Below are positions 1 to 6,513 of a stretch of 6,888 bases of DNA, in pieces. The notes under the pieces are model-generated. The model was given only the letters and a program-made list of their open reading frames with translations, did not search any database and was not told where the DNA came from. The stretch's first letter is position 1; each line of letters opens with the position of its first letter. Source of the DNA: Chitinophaga pinensis. Its GTDB lineage: Bacteria; Bacteroidota; Bacteroidia; Flavobacteriales_D; Crocinitomicaceae. The stretch spans positions 1 to 6,888 of the forward strand of contig CAMDGP010000120.1 of NCBI GenBank assembly GCA_945897765.1, in the 5' to 3' direction. A program made the position numbers and the translations under genes.

Positions 1-768
1 CAACATCCTGAAGTGAAACACGGCGATGTCCGCATTTTGTTTACGCCAGATGAAGAAATTGGTCGTGGTGTGGAACAATTGGACATGAAAAAATTAAATG
101 CTGATTACGGTTATACCTTAGACGGTGGCCAATTGGGCGACATCGAAGATGAAACCTTTTCAGCTGATGCGGTTAAAATTACATTCCATGGAATCAGTGC
201 ACATCCAGGATACGCTAAAAATAAAATGGTAAATGCAATCAAACTTGCTTCAGAAGTGGTGGCAGCTTTACCAAAAGATCGCTGGTCACCTGAAACTACG
301 AGCAATAGAGAAGGATTTGTTCACCCAACTTCCATTGAAGGAGGATTGGAACAAGCAACGTTACAATTCATCATTCGTGACCACCAAACTTCGAAATTAG
401 AAGAATACGAAGCGGAATTGAAACGCATTACAGAGAGCGTTGTGAATCAATATCCAGGAACGACATTTGACTTTAAAATCATTGAGCAGTACCGTAACAT
501 GAAGGAAATCTTGCAAGAAATACCTTTCGTTACAGATTATGTGGAGCAAGCAATGTTGAAAGCTGGCGTGGAACCTAAACGCACCATAATTCGCGGTGGA
601 ACTGACGGTTCACGTTTGTCGTTTATGGGATTACCTTGTCCGAATATCTTTACAGGAGAAATGGCAATTCATTCCAAACACGAATATGTAAGTGTTCAAG
701 ACATGCAAAAAGCAGTTAAAACTTTAGTTGAATTGATTCAGATTTGGGAAAAACATGAATTAGTTTAA
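1..768 (+). CDS. pepT: Peptidase T (tripeptide aminopeptidase, M20 family), C-terminal part, cut by left window edge
   Basis: This is a cytosolic zinc aminopeptidase that removes the N-terminal residue from tripeptides. The frame is open from base 1, so the 255 residues seen lack the start; E. coli PepT is about 408 aa, leaving roughly 150 residues outside the window. Seen directly: TPDEEIGRG at residues 15-23, whose Glu pair (18, 19) matches the family's catalytic base and metal ligand; LDGG at 40-43, whose Asp41 matches a metal ligand; GGTDGSRLSFMGLPCPN at 199-215; and HSKHEY at 224-229, which carries the C-terminal metal-binding His. The lid/dimerisation region lies between, around residues 50-160. 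The GTG at 13 is only an internal Val codon, not a start. The gene ends in TAA at 766-768, and the next gene starts 111 bp downstream on the same strand. The near-identity of several motifs to E. coli PepT makes this specific rather than just 'M20 peptidase'. Confidence 0.95.
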   Translation, partial: QHPEVKHGDVRILFTPDEEIGRGVEQLDMKKLNADYGYTLDGGQLGDIEDETFSADAVKITFHGISAHPGYAKNKMVNAIKLASEVVAALPKDRWSPETTSNREGFVHPTSIEGGLEQATLQFIIRDHQTSKLEEYEAELKRITESVVNQYPGTTFDFKIIEQYRNMKEILQEIPFVTDYVEQAMLKAGVEPKRTIIRGGTDGSRLSFMGLPCPNIFTGEMAIHSKHEYVSVQDMQKAVKTLVELIQIWEKHELV

Positions 769-855
769 ATTTACTTAAAGATTAGTTTAACTTGAAATAT
801 TTTTTTAGTAACTATCTGTTAATCAAAACATAACGAAACCTGATAAAAAAGTTGT

Positions 856-863
856 TATCTTTA
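856..863 (+). promoter_or_regulatory. Possible Bacteroidota -7 promoter element for the glycosyltransferase gene
   Basis: TATCTTTA matches 7 of 8 positions of the Bacteroidota sigma-ABfr -7 consensus TAnnTTTG. It sits 16 bp before the ATG at 880, which would give a very short leader. No TTG -33 element is visible at the usual 17-23 bp upstream spacing, so the site is weak. In such AT-rich DNA a chance match is likely. Confidence 0.22.
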
Positions 864-879
864 GCGTGATTTCGAAAAT

Positions 880-2400
880 ATGTTAAACAAACTACTTCCA
901 ATCATTATTGCATTTGTCGCTTTGCTAAGTGCTATTTTTTGGAATAATTTAAATTTGGAAAATCTAAAAGCAGCAAATATACCCCTAAGAAATAATCAAA
1001 CGGTAATAACTGAAGATGATGCAAGTTATTTGAATCCTTATCAACGTTTGTATGAAAAGGGAACTAAGAATGAAACCAATTTTGATAAATTTTCATCCTC
1101 CATTCGTCCTCCAGGGTACGGGCTTTTTTACTATTTAACTTTAAAATTTAGTGGCGAATCAAAGGCTTTATTTGTTTTGAAAATTGTTCAATGTTTTCTG
1201 TTTTCATTTTCTGTTTTTTGTCTTTTTAATTTGAGCCTGTATTTTACCAAATCACAATGGTTGTCGATGATTACAGCTGTTATTTATGGATTTTTACCAT
1301 TTTCAATTGGATTTTTATACTTCACATTAACAGAGGGTATTACCCCTGCTTTGCTTATTATTTCCGTTTATTTAATGGTTAAAATTACTACAGAAAAAGA
1401 GGTGCGCTTTCAATTGTTGTTTCTAATTCTTACTGGATGTTTCGTTTCCGTTTTATTGCTTATTCGTCCATTTTTGATCCTCTTCTTACCCTTTTTCATA
1501 GTCGGTTTACTCATTAATTGGTTTCGTCAAAAGGGATTATTGACCACTGTTTTAAACACTTTACTTTTTCTTTCAATCTCTCTTTCTGGAATCATTTCTT
1601 GGCAAATAAAATCGAAATTAGAACTTGGTAAATGGCTTGGCCTCCACCCTATTTATCAAAATGAGATTCCTGGTGTTTTCAGAAAACCGCATGCTTCACT
1701 TTGGGAATTGTTTAAAGGTTGGGAATCAAACGGCGCACATTTTCACGAAACGATTGTCCCTTTTTGGGAAGCAACTATGACTTTAGATACAAGTCAAACC
1801 CAAATTGATAAAGTCTTGGATGAAATCCCTAAAAATATCGTAAAGTCCATTGGAGAAAAGGAATTTATTTGGGCTTTTAGACTTTATCAACGCGCAATTT
1901 TCGCTCAAAAACCTTACTATGAAAAACAGCAATTAATGCCTTCTTACTTGCTAAAAGATGAACGAAGAGCAATGAATAATTTTGATCGTTTAGCAATTAA
2001 ATTTAGTTCGAATAATCTTTTTCAGTATCACATTCAAACACCACTACTTGTTGCAAAATCAATGATTTTTCATTCTAATTTATCGCTGCATCAATTTCAA
2101 CATGCCTACCGAGGAACGATTTGGATGGAAACATTACGATTGCTCTGTTTTGGAATTCACAGCCTTGCATTTCTTCTTTTACCCTTTGCGTTTTTCGCTT
2201 TAAAAGATACTCGAATAAGATTACTCATCATAGGTATTTTAAGCTCTTGTTTCTATCTCGTTTATTTTCAGAGAGGTATCGAAGAACGCTACACTTTGCC
2301 ATTGCTTCCTTTTGTTTTAATGATTGGAGTAATGACTATCAATTATGTAATTGTTCGATTTAAAAAAGTAAAAAACAATAAGATTTCGTTCTTCAATTAG
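880..2400 (+). CDS. GT-C family membrane glycosyltransferase (ArnT/PMT-like, glycosyltransferase family 39 type)
   Basis: This 506-aa integral membrane protein probably transfers a sugar from a polyprenyl-phosphate donor to an acceptor on the periplasmic side. The acceptor cannot be told from the sequence. An N-terminal membrane segment (about 5-21) is followed by a periplasmic-type loop with acidic EDD at 45-47 and Tyr50, the usual place of the GT-C catalytic Asp. RPPGY follows at 76-80, a hallmark of bacterial ArnT/PMT-like proteins. About six further hydrophobic segments lie between residues 95 and 240. A long hydrophilic loop (about 241-420) comes next, then about three membrane segments (425-490) with EERYTLPLLPF near the C-terminus, like the family's E-x-R-Y-x-x-P motif. 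The tail is Lys-rich and cytosolic. The ATG at 880 has an A-rich upstream stretch, as is normal in Bacteroidota, and gives a complete first helix. No other glycan genes adjoin it, so it seems a stand-alone gene. The fold class is fairly sure; the substrate is unknown. Confidence 0.8.
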   Translation: MLNKLLPIIIAFVALLSAIFWNNLNLENLKAANIPLRNNQTVITEDDASYLNPYQRLYEKGTKNETNFDKFSSSIRPPGYGLFYYLTLKFSGESKALFVLKIVQCFLFSFSVFCLFNLSLYFTKSQWLSMITAVIYGFLPFSIGFLYFTLTEGITPALLIISVYLMVKITTEKEVRFQLLFLILTGCFVSVLLLIRPFLILFLPFFIVGLLINWFRQKGLLTTVLNTLLFLSISLSGIISWQIKSKLELGKWLGLHPIYQNEIPGVFRKPHASLWELFKGWESNGAHFHETIVPFWEATMTLDTSQTQIDKVLDEIPKNIVKSIGEKEFIWAFRLYQRAIFAQKPYYEKQQLMPSYLLKDERRAMNNFDRLAIKFSSNNLFQYHIQTPLLVAKSMIFHSNLSLHQFQHAYRGTIWMETLRLLCFGIHSLAFLLLPFAFFALKDTRIRLLIIGILSSCFYLVYFQRGIEERYTLPLLPFVLMIGVMTINYVIVRFKKVKNNKISFFN

Positions 2401-2424
2401 ATGTATAAAGTCTTGGACAATAAA

Positions 2425-2443
2425 GAAAATTCGATTAATTTTC
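2425..2443. terminator. AT-rich hairpin in the convergent gap, possible weak terminator
   Basis: GAAAATT and AATTTTC form a perfect 7-bp stem around a 5-base CGATT loop. Read on the minus strand it is followed by TTTATTG, a short U-rich tail, so it could help end the minus-strand operon. There is only one G-C pair, so it is thermodynamically weak and may be chance. Confidence 0.25.
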
Positions 2444-2458
2444 CTCCGTTATGGTATT

Positions 2459-2476
2459 ATTTAGCAAAAGCTAAAT
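2459..2476. terminator. Hairpin directly after the minus-strand operon's last stop codon, possible bidirectional terminator
   Basis: ATTTAGC and GCTAAAT form a perfect 7-bp stem with an AAAA loop (TTTT on the minus strand). It abuts the TAA stop of the small minus-strand gene and lies 58 bp after the plus-strand glycosyltransferase stop. The position between two converging genes is right for a shared terminator. Neither side has a proper T-tract, so efficiency is doubtful. Confidence 0.35.
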
Positions 2477-2923
2477 TTACAGACTTACTTCAAATGATAA
2501 ACCTCTTAACTCTTCTAATTTAGTAATCATTGGATTGATGAAGTCTAGATTATTCTCAACAGCTTCAAAATAAGAGCTCATAACCGGTTCTTGATTTTCG
2601 ATTACAAGCACCTTTAAGCGATTAAAAAAATCTACATTAAGTTCTTGTCCCAAACTCTTAACAAAATGAACTGAACTATCAATTGAACATCCTGATGCAG
2701 ATTCAATATCCTCATTCACTGCTAGGATTAAATACTGATTAAAAAGTAAAGTTCCGTCGCAAGAAAGTTTCTTGTTGTGTGCTGCCCAATTCGATAAGAA
2801 ATGGTGCATTTTTTCAGTGACATAATTCGCTTCTGTAACGTCTAATTTTCGATCGGCAAGATATAACCAAACACGACTGTGCTCAGGTAAATTTTGAAAA
2901 AGTTGACTAAAGTTCGGCAGCAT
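2477..2923 (-). CDS. Small conserved Bacteroidota protein of unknown function (family often labelled 'ABC transporter ATPase')
   Basis: This encodes a 148-aa soluble protein with no signal peptide and no membrane segment. I recognise a family common in Flavobacteriia by LPEHSRVW at residues 12-19, NWAAH at 45-49, and ASGCSIDSS at 76-84. Database entries of this family are often called 'ABC transporter ATPase', but no Walker A (GxxxxGKS/T), signature or Walker B motif is present, so that name is not supported. The conserved Cys79 with Asp82 and the following serines is the most likely functional site. The first ATG (2921-2923) is preferred; a TTG two codons upstream (2927-2929) is also possible. 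The ATG start overlaps the end of the Fe-S gene before it by 17 bp, which suggests coupled translation. It is the last gene of the minus-strand block. The function is unknown; linkage to the Fe-S pair suggests a redox-related role. Confidence 0.8.
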   Translation of the reverse strand: MLPNFSQLFQNLPEHSRVWLYLADRKLDVTEANYVTEKMHHFLSNWAAHNKKLSCDGTLLFNQYLILAVNEDIESASGCSIDSSVHFVKSLGQELNVDFFNRLKVLVIENQEPVMSSYFEAVENNLDFINPMITKLEELRGLSFEVSL

Positions 2924-3695
2924 TTGCAATTAATTCAGCAACGTCTAAAACTTTAATTTCATCTTCTTTGTTGAAGTTTTTAACTCCATCTGTCATCATT
3001 GTGTTACAGAAAGGACAACCTGTAGCAATGATTTCAGCATCTGTTTCCAAAGCATCTTCCGTTCTTTCAACGTTGATTTCTTTGTTCCCTTTTTCTGCTT
3101 CTTTGAACATTTGGGCGCCACCAGCGCCACAACATAACCCTTTGGTTTTGCAACGTTTCATTTCCACTAACTCTGCGTCTAATTTTTCAATTAAAGCACG
3201 ATGAGCTTAGTAAACATCATTTGCTCTTCCCAAATAACAAGGGTCGTGGAAGGTGATTTTTTTTCCTTTATATGTTTGACTTCCTTCTAAAGCTAATTTT
3301 CCTGTGTTGATCAAATCTTGAATCAATTGTGTATGATGAACAACTTCGTAATTTCCACCCAATTCTGGATATTCGTTTTTCAAGGTATTGAAACAATGTG
3401 GACAAGCCGTCACGATTTTTTTTACTTCATAACCATTCAAAACTTGAATATTCATCATTGCTTGCATTTGGAACGTGAATTCATTTCCAGCGCGTTTTGC
3501 AGGATCGCCTGTACAACTCTCTTCGGTTCCAAGCACTGCGAATTTTACATTACAATGGTTTAAAATTTTCACCAATGCTTTTGTAATTTTCTTTGCTCTA
3601 TCATCAAAACTTCCAGCACAACCAACCCAGAATAATACATCTGCTGTTTCGCCTTTGGCCATCATTTCGGCCATTGTAGGTACGTTTAAACTCAT
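2907..3695 (-). pseudogene. CCG-domain Fe-S oxidoreductase subunit (HdrB/LutA-like) interrupted by one in-frame TAA
   Basis: In this family two CCG (cysteine-rich) domains bind a catalytic Fe-S cluster and act with a membrane electron-transfer partner. Read through the stop, the frame gives 262 codons, the normal family length. Domain 1 has WVGCAGSFDDRA (Cys26), EESCTGDP (Cys61) and ACPHC (Cys98, Cys101). Domain 2 has HDPCYLGR (Cys153), GLCCGAGGAQM (Cys188, Cys189) and GCPFC (Cys227, Cys230). Codon 163, directly after NDVY, is TAA. The frame then resumes without a shift, and every later motif is intact. The truncated 162-aa product would lack four of the five domain-2 cysteines. The ATG at 3693-3695 is preferred because relatives begin near VPTMAEM; an upstream TTG (3699-3701) is less likely. 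The start lies 2 bp after the HAD gene's stop, and the end overlaps the next gene by 17 bp. Restart on the 3' part (GTG at 3167, ATG at 3161) would not give a working protein. It may be a recent nonsense mutation or a sequence error. Confidence 0.88.
3207..3209 (-). other. In-frame premature stop codon (TAA, codon 163) in the CCG-domain gene
   Basis: The minus-strand codons around it read GAT GTT TAC TAA GCT CAT CGT. As I recall them, relatives have an acidic residue and then Ala-Pro-Arg here (for example Y-E-A-P-R), so GAA to TAA is a single-base route. The His two codons later, where Pro is usual, would be a second single-base change of the same type. There is no indel and no homopolymer run at the site. 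Confidence 0.85.
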
Positions 3696-3697
3696 AA

Positions 3698-4120
3698 TCA
3701 ATCTTTGAATACTTGAATATTACTTACTTTATTGGTTAGCTCAGTAAACTTTCCATTAAATTTTGTAGCTCTAACGATATGGTTATCAATCCAATGATAA
3801 TTACCTCCCCTTGGTTTTCCAAATAAAATCCCATGGAACTTAAAACCATTTTTAACAAGCCATTTTTCTGTTACCTCTCTATGTTCTTCTAATCTTGAAG
3901 TAAAAAATGTCATAATGTGACCTTCATCAAACCATTGATTTAGAGTCACTAATGCATCGGGATAAAGTTCTGCAGTCTCCATTCTTTCTGGTTCTTCATT
4001 CGGAATGTCATCACAGATTGTTCCATCAATATCAATAAGGTAATTTTTGATATGTTCAGGTAAAATTGGAGATACATTTTTCCCTGCAATTTGAGTAACA
4101 ATTAACTGATTTTTATCCAT
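3698..4120 (-). CDS. Small HAD-superfamily hydrolase-like protein
   Basis: This 140-aa soluble protein has the catalytic signature of haloacid dehalogenase phosphohydrolases. Motif I is LIDIDGT at residues 28-34 (nucleophile Asp30, general acid Asp32). Motif II is FFTSR at 72-76. A Lys in GKPRGGNYHWIDNH (Lys102, Asp112) fits motifs III and IV. There is no large cap domain, so it belongs to the minimal type, which often acts on large substrates or nucleotides. DDIPNEEPERM just after motif I and the GKPRGGNYHWIDNH block are, as I recall, typical of a Bacteroidota family sometimes misnamed 'phosphoheptose isomerase'; nothing here resembles a SIS-fold isomerase. It begins with ATG one base after the membrane Fe-S gene's TAA and ends in TGA two bases before the CCG gene's ATG, so it lies inside the operon between two subunits that normally work together. 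The substrate is unknown. Confidence 0.82.
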   Translation of the reverse strand: MDKNQLIVTQIAGKNVSPILPEHIKNYLIDIDGTICDDIPNEEPERMETAELYPDALVTLNQWFDEGHIMTFFTSRLEEHREVTEKWLVKNGFKFHGILFGKPRGGNYHWIDNHIVRATKFNGKFTELTNKVSNIQVFKD

Positions 4121-4121
4121 T

Positions 4122-5462
4122 TTAATCTTCTGTTGCCCAATTCAATCGGTCACTTGGTGAAAACTGCCAAGGTGCACCATTATTCTCAATATTTGTAAGC
4201 ATTCCCGTCAATTCTGTTGGCATTTTTGATTCTTCCATCACTAAATAGCGACGCAAATCTATAATGATTGACAAAGGATCTATATTTACTGGACATTCAT
4301 CTAAACAAGCATTACAACTTGTACAAGCCCAAATTTCTTCTTCTGAAATATAAGAAAATAAACTTTTCCCATCGTCGTAATCTTTACCGTGCTGACGGAT
4401 ATTTTCTCCTACTTCTACCAAGCGATCACGTGTGTCCATCATTATTTTACGTGGAGAAAGCAATTTCCCTGTTTGATTTGCAGGACATGAAGAAGTACAA
4501 CGACCACACTCAGTACAGGTGTAAGCATCCAACAAATTTTTCCAAGTTAAATCTTGCACATCTTTTGCTCCAAAACGTTGAGGTGCAGCATTAGGATCAG
4601 CTGGCGCAGCATACGGATCTGCATTTGGATCCATCATTAATTTCACTTCATTTGTAACAGATTCCATGTTTGTGAAACGTCCTTTTTTCTCCAAATTTGA
4701 AAAATATGTATTTGGAAAAGCTAAAACAATGTGGAAATGTTTCGAATACGGAAGGTAATTTAAAAACGCGAAAACCATTGCTATATGACCCCACCAACCG
4801 ATTCTTTCTAATAATTCTAATTCGCTCGTTGGGTAACCATCTTTAAACAAAGGCATGAATAAATCTGCGATGAAAGAGGAAATTAAAAATCCAAATGAAC
4901 CTTTTTCATGAATTGCGTGAGAGCCACCAATTCTATAGAGAATTTCATCAGAAGTGTTCATTGTAAAAATACATGTCACCAATACAATTTCCATTATAAG
5001 AATTAAGTTGGCGTCTTTTGTTGGCCATCCAGCTAATTCCTTCATAGTGAAGCGCGGTAATTTTAACAAATTTCTTCGAGCTAAAAAGGCGATTGTAGCA
5101 ATAAATGCAAGTAAAGAAAGCACTTCTATAAAACTAATCATGAAGTTATAAAATCCGCCCAAAGAAGCGAAAAATAAACGGTGATGACCAGAAATTCCAT
5201 CTGCTATAATTTCTATCAACTCAATTTGTGTGATAATAAAAGCGACATATATGGCTAAGTGCAACAAAGCGGGAATTGGTCTAGAAAACATCTTTTTTTG
5301 TCCAAAAGCTACCAATAACATTGTTTTCCAACGCTCGCTTGAATTGTCAGACCTGTCGATGTCGCGACCAAGTAAAATGTTACTTCTTACTTTCCAAATG
5401 TTGTAACCAAACACGCCAAACCCGGCGATACATAATACTGCAAAAATGATAGATTGAATCAT
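4122..5462 (-). CDS. Membrane-bound (Fe-S)-binding protein: NarI/DsrM-like membrane domain fused to a di-[4Fe-4S] ferredoxin domain
   Basis: This 446-aa protein probably moves electrons between the quinone pool and a cytosolic CCG-domain partner, as in HdrDE, DsrMK or GlpC-type systems. The N-terminal half has about six hydrophobic segments (about 3-23, 64-86, 105-128, 152-168, 190-206, 222-238). His68, His93/94, His226 and His242/244 (GHIAMVF and SKHFH) are candidate b-haem ligands. A Pro/Ala/Asp-rich linker (277-294) leads to the ferredoxin domain: CTECGRCTSSCP (Cys316, 319, 322, 326) and CTSCNACLDECP (Cys380, 383, 386, 390), two complete CxxCxxCxxxCP sets. Both clusters should form. The ATG at 5460-5462 is 9 bp after the MCE gene's stop and starts directly at the first helix. 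All cluster ligands are intact, unlike in the CCG gene downstream. The natural electron donor or acceptor is not known. The fold is sure; the haem and quinone roles are inferred. Confidence 0.9.
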   Translation of the reverse strand: MIQSIIFAVLCIAGFGVFGYNIWKVRSNILLGRDIDRSDNSSERWKTMLLVAFGQKKMFSRPIPALLHLAIYVAFIITQIELIEIIADGISGHHRLFFASLGGFYNFMISFIEVLSLLAFIATIAFLARRNLLKLPRFTMKELAGWPTKDANLILIMEIVLVTCIFTMNTSDEILYRIGGSHAIHEKGSFGFLISSFIADLFMPLFKDGYPTSELELLERIGWWGHIAMVFAFLNYLPYSKHFHIVLAFPNTYFSNLEKKGRFTNMESVTNEVKLMMDPNADPYAAPADPNAAPQRFGAKDVQDLTWKNLLDAYTCTECGRCTSSCPANQTGKLLSPRKIMMDTRDRLVEVGENIRQHGKDYDDGKSLFSYISEEEIWACTSCNACLDECPVNIDPLSIIIDLRRYLVMEESKMPTELTGMLTNIENNGAPWQFSPSDRLNWATED

Positions 5463-5471
5463 ACTTAAATC

Positions 5472-6509
5472 TTATTCGGGAATGCTGTCCAAAATTTTTC
5501 TTAATTTCTTTTCTTCGATTCCAGTCAATGGAACCCCTTTTGTTTTTGCGCCTAAAACAGAAAAATGAATGTATCTCTCCGGGTGCAATTGCAAGTCATT
5601 AACAAGATTTTGCAGTTCATTGTTCGTTTCTACTAACTCATTATATAATTTCTCGTCTTTCAGTAATTTACCCATTGTACCAGTTCCATTTTCAACATCT
5701 GTCAAAACAAGGTTCAATTTCTTGATGGTTGTTTGAGCATCTAACACAACACTTTTGAAATCTGCTGTTACTAAATCGTCAGATATTTTCTTAGTGTTAC
5801 CAATTATTGCAGAAACTTGTTCGTTACTTTTCTTTAAATTTCCTGTGATATTTTCAATATTTGACATGATTTTTGCAAATTGAATTTTCTCAGTTCCAAC
5901 AAAAGATTCAATTTCTTCCGCAACGTTTCCTAACTTTTCAATTGTGATTTTAACTTGGCGTAAACTTCCTTCAATTTCTGAAGTTGCTGTCGTATCCCAA
6001 AAAGCTGAAAGTGATACAACCATTTTATCAATCGAACTCATCATTGCTTGTAAGCGCTGTGAAATTGGATCTGCGTATTGTTTTACTTGAGACATCATAT
6101 CTACTGACAATTTCCCTGGTAAAACTTGCCCAGCTTTGTAATAACCTTTACTAAAGTTTAATGGGATTTGAATGATTATTGCTTTCGTTAAAACGTCCAA
6201 AGAACCAATTTCAATAACTGTTCCTTTCGGTAATTTGATGTTTTTATCTTGAATACTAAACTCAATTTTCACCCTTCTACCTGGTGGATTGGTCGGCATA
6301 TTTTTAATGGACATAACTTTACCAACGACAACGCCGTTTAAGGTAACATTACTTGAAACCATGATGTTTCCGGAGTTTGGGAAGAAAGCAATGTATTTAA
6401 CATCACCTCCAAAAAAACTATTTCCTTTCAGAAAATTTACTCCAGCTACCAAAATGACAATTGCCAAAACAGCAATAACGCCAACTTTTATTTCTTTTGC
6501 GAATTTCAA
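5472..6509 (-). CDS. MCE/MlaD-family protein, probable lipid-transport component anchored in the inner membrane
   Basis: MCE proteins form hexameric rings or tubes in the periplasm that carry lipids between membranes, working with an MlaE/MlaF-type ABC transporter. This 345-aa protein has a short cytosolic N-terminus (MKFAKEIKVG), one signal-anchor helix (about 10-27), one MCE domain (about 36-116, including NVTLNGVVVGKV at 54-65 and GTVIEIGSLD at 96-105), and a long helical, coiled-coil-prone region (about 135-310) with repeated hydrophobic spacing. The start is TTG (6507-6509): an in-frame stop at 6514-6516 lies just upstream, the next Met is residue 50, and relatives begin with the same M-K-x-x-K-E-x-K-x-G sequence. 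It starts 4 bp after the stop of the amidase-like gene. No MlaE or MlaF partner is in the window. As I recall, the gene sits next to an amidase gene and the Fe-S genes in many Flavobacteriia. Confidence 0.9.
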   Translation of the reverse strand: MKFAKEIKVGVIAVLAIVILVAGVNFLKGNSFFGGDVKYIAFFPNSGNIMVSSNVTLNGVVVGKVMSIKNMPTNPPGRRVKIEFSIQDKNIKLPKGTVIEIGSLDVLTKAIIIQIPLNFSKGYYKAGQVLPGKLSVDMMSQVKQYADPISQRLQAMMSSIDKMVVSLSAFWDTTATSEIEGSLRQVKITIEKLGNVAEEIESFVGTEKIQFAKIMSNIENITGNLKKSNEQVSAIIGNTKKISDDLVTADFKSVVLDAQTTIKKLNLVLTDVENGTGTMGKLLKDEKLYNELVETNNELQNLVNDLQLHPERYIHFSVLGAKTKGVPLTGIEEKKLRKILDSIPE

Positions 6510-6513
6510 AATA

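Noticed and set aside
759..806. Direct repeat ATTAGTTTAA (759-768 and 781-790) and a T-run at 800-806 after pepT, as a terminator or regulatory repeat
   Set aside because: Only a 5-bp TTAAA/TTTAA stem can be drawn and the T-run is about 10 bp further on. In such AT-rich sequence this is not distinguishable from chance.
2121..2363. Plus-strand 80-residue frame inside the glycosyltransferase gene
   Set aside because: It is an alternative frame within a gene whose own frame carries the membrane segments and the E-x-R-Y motif.
2907..3167. A separate 86-residue gene starting at the GTG at 3167
   Set aside because: It is the same frame as the upstream Fe-S gene and holds the second half of its second CCG domain. 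It is the 3' remnant after the in-frame stop, not an independent gene.
3207..3209. Programmed read-through or reassigned stop codon
   Set aside because: The codon is TAA, not the TGA used for selenocysteine or reassigned in some lineages. Other genes in the window use TAA or TAG as true terminators at the expected family ends.
3318..3708. Two plus-strand open frames opposite the CCG-domain gene
   Set aside because: They are shadows of the conserved cysteine-rich coding sequence on the other strand, with composition expected from the complementary codons.
4268..4594. Plus-strand open frame of 108 residues opposite the ferredoxin domain
   Set aside because: It is antisense to highly conserved Fe-S coding sequence, its product has no recognisable motif, and nothing suggests a start signal.
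4575..4635. Pro/Ala/Asp-rich repeat-like stretch (DPNADPYAAPADPNAAP) in the membrane Fe-S protein
   Set aside because: It is a flexible linker between the membrane and ferredoxin domains that I recall in nearly the same form in relatives, so it is not a novel repeat.
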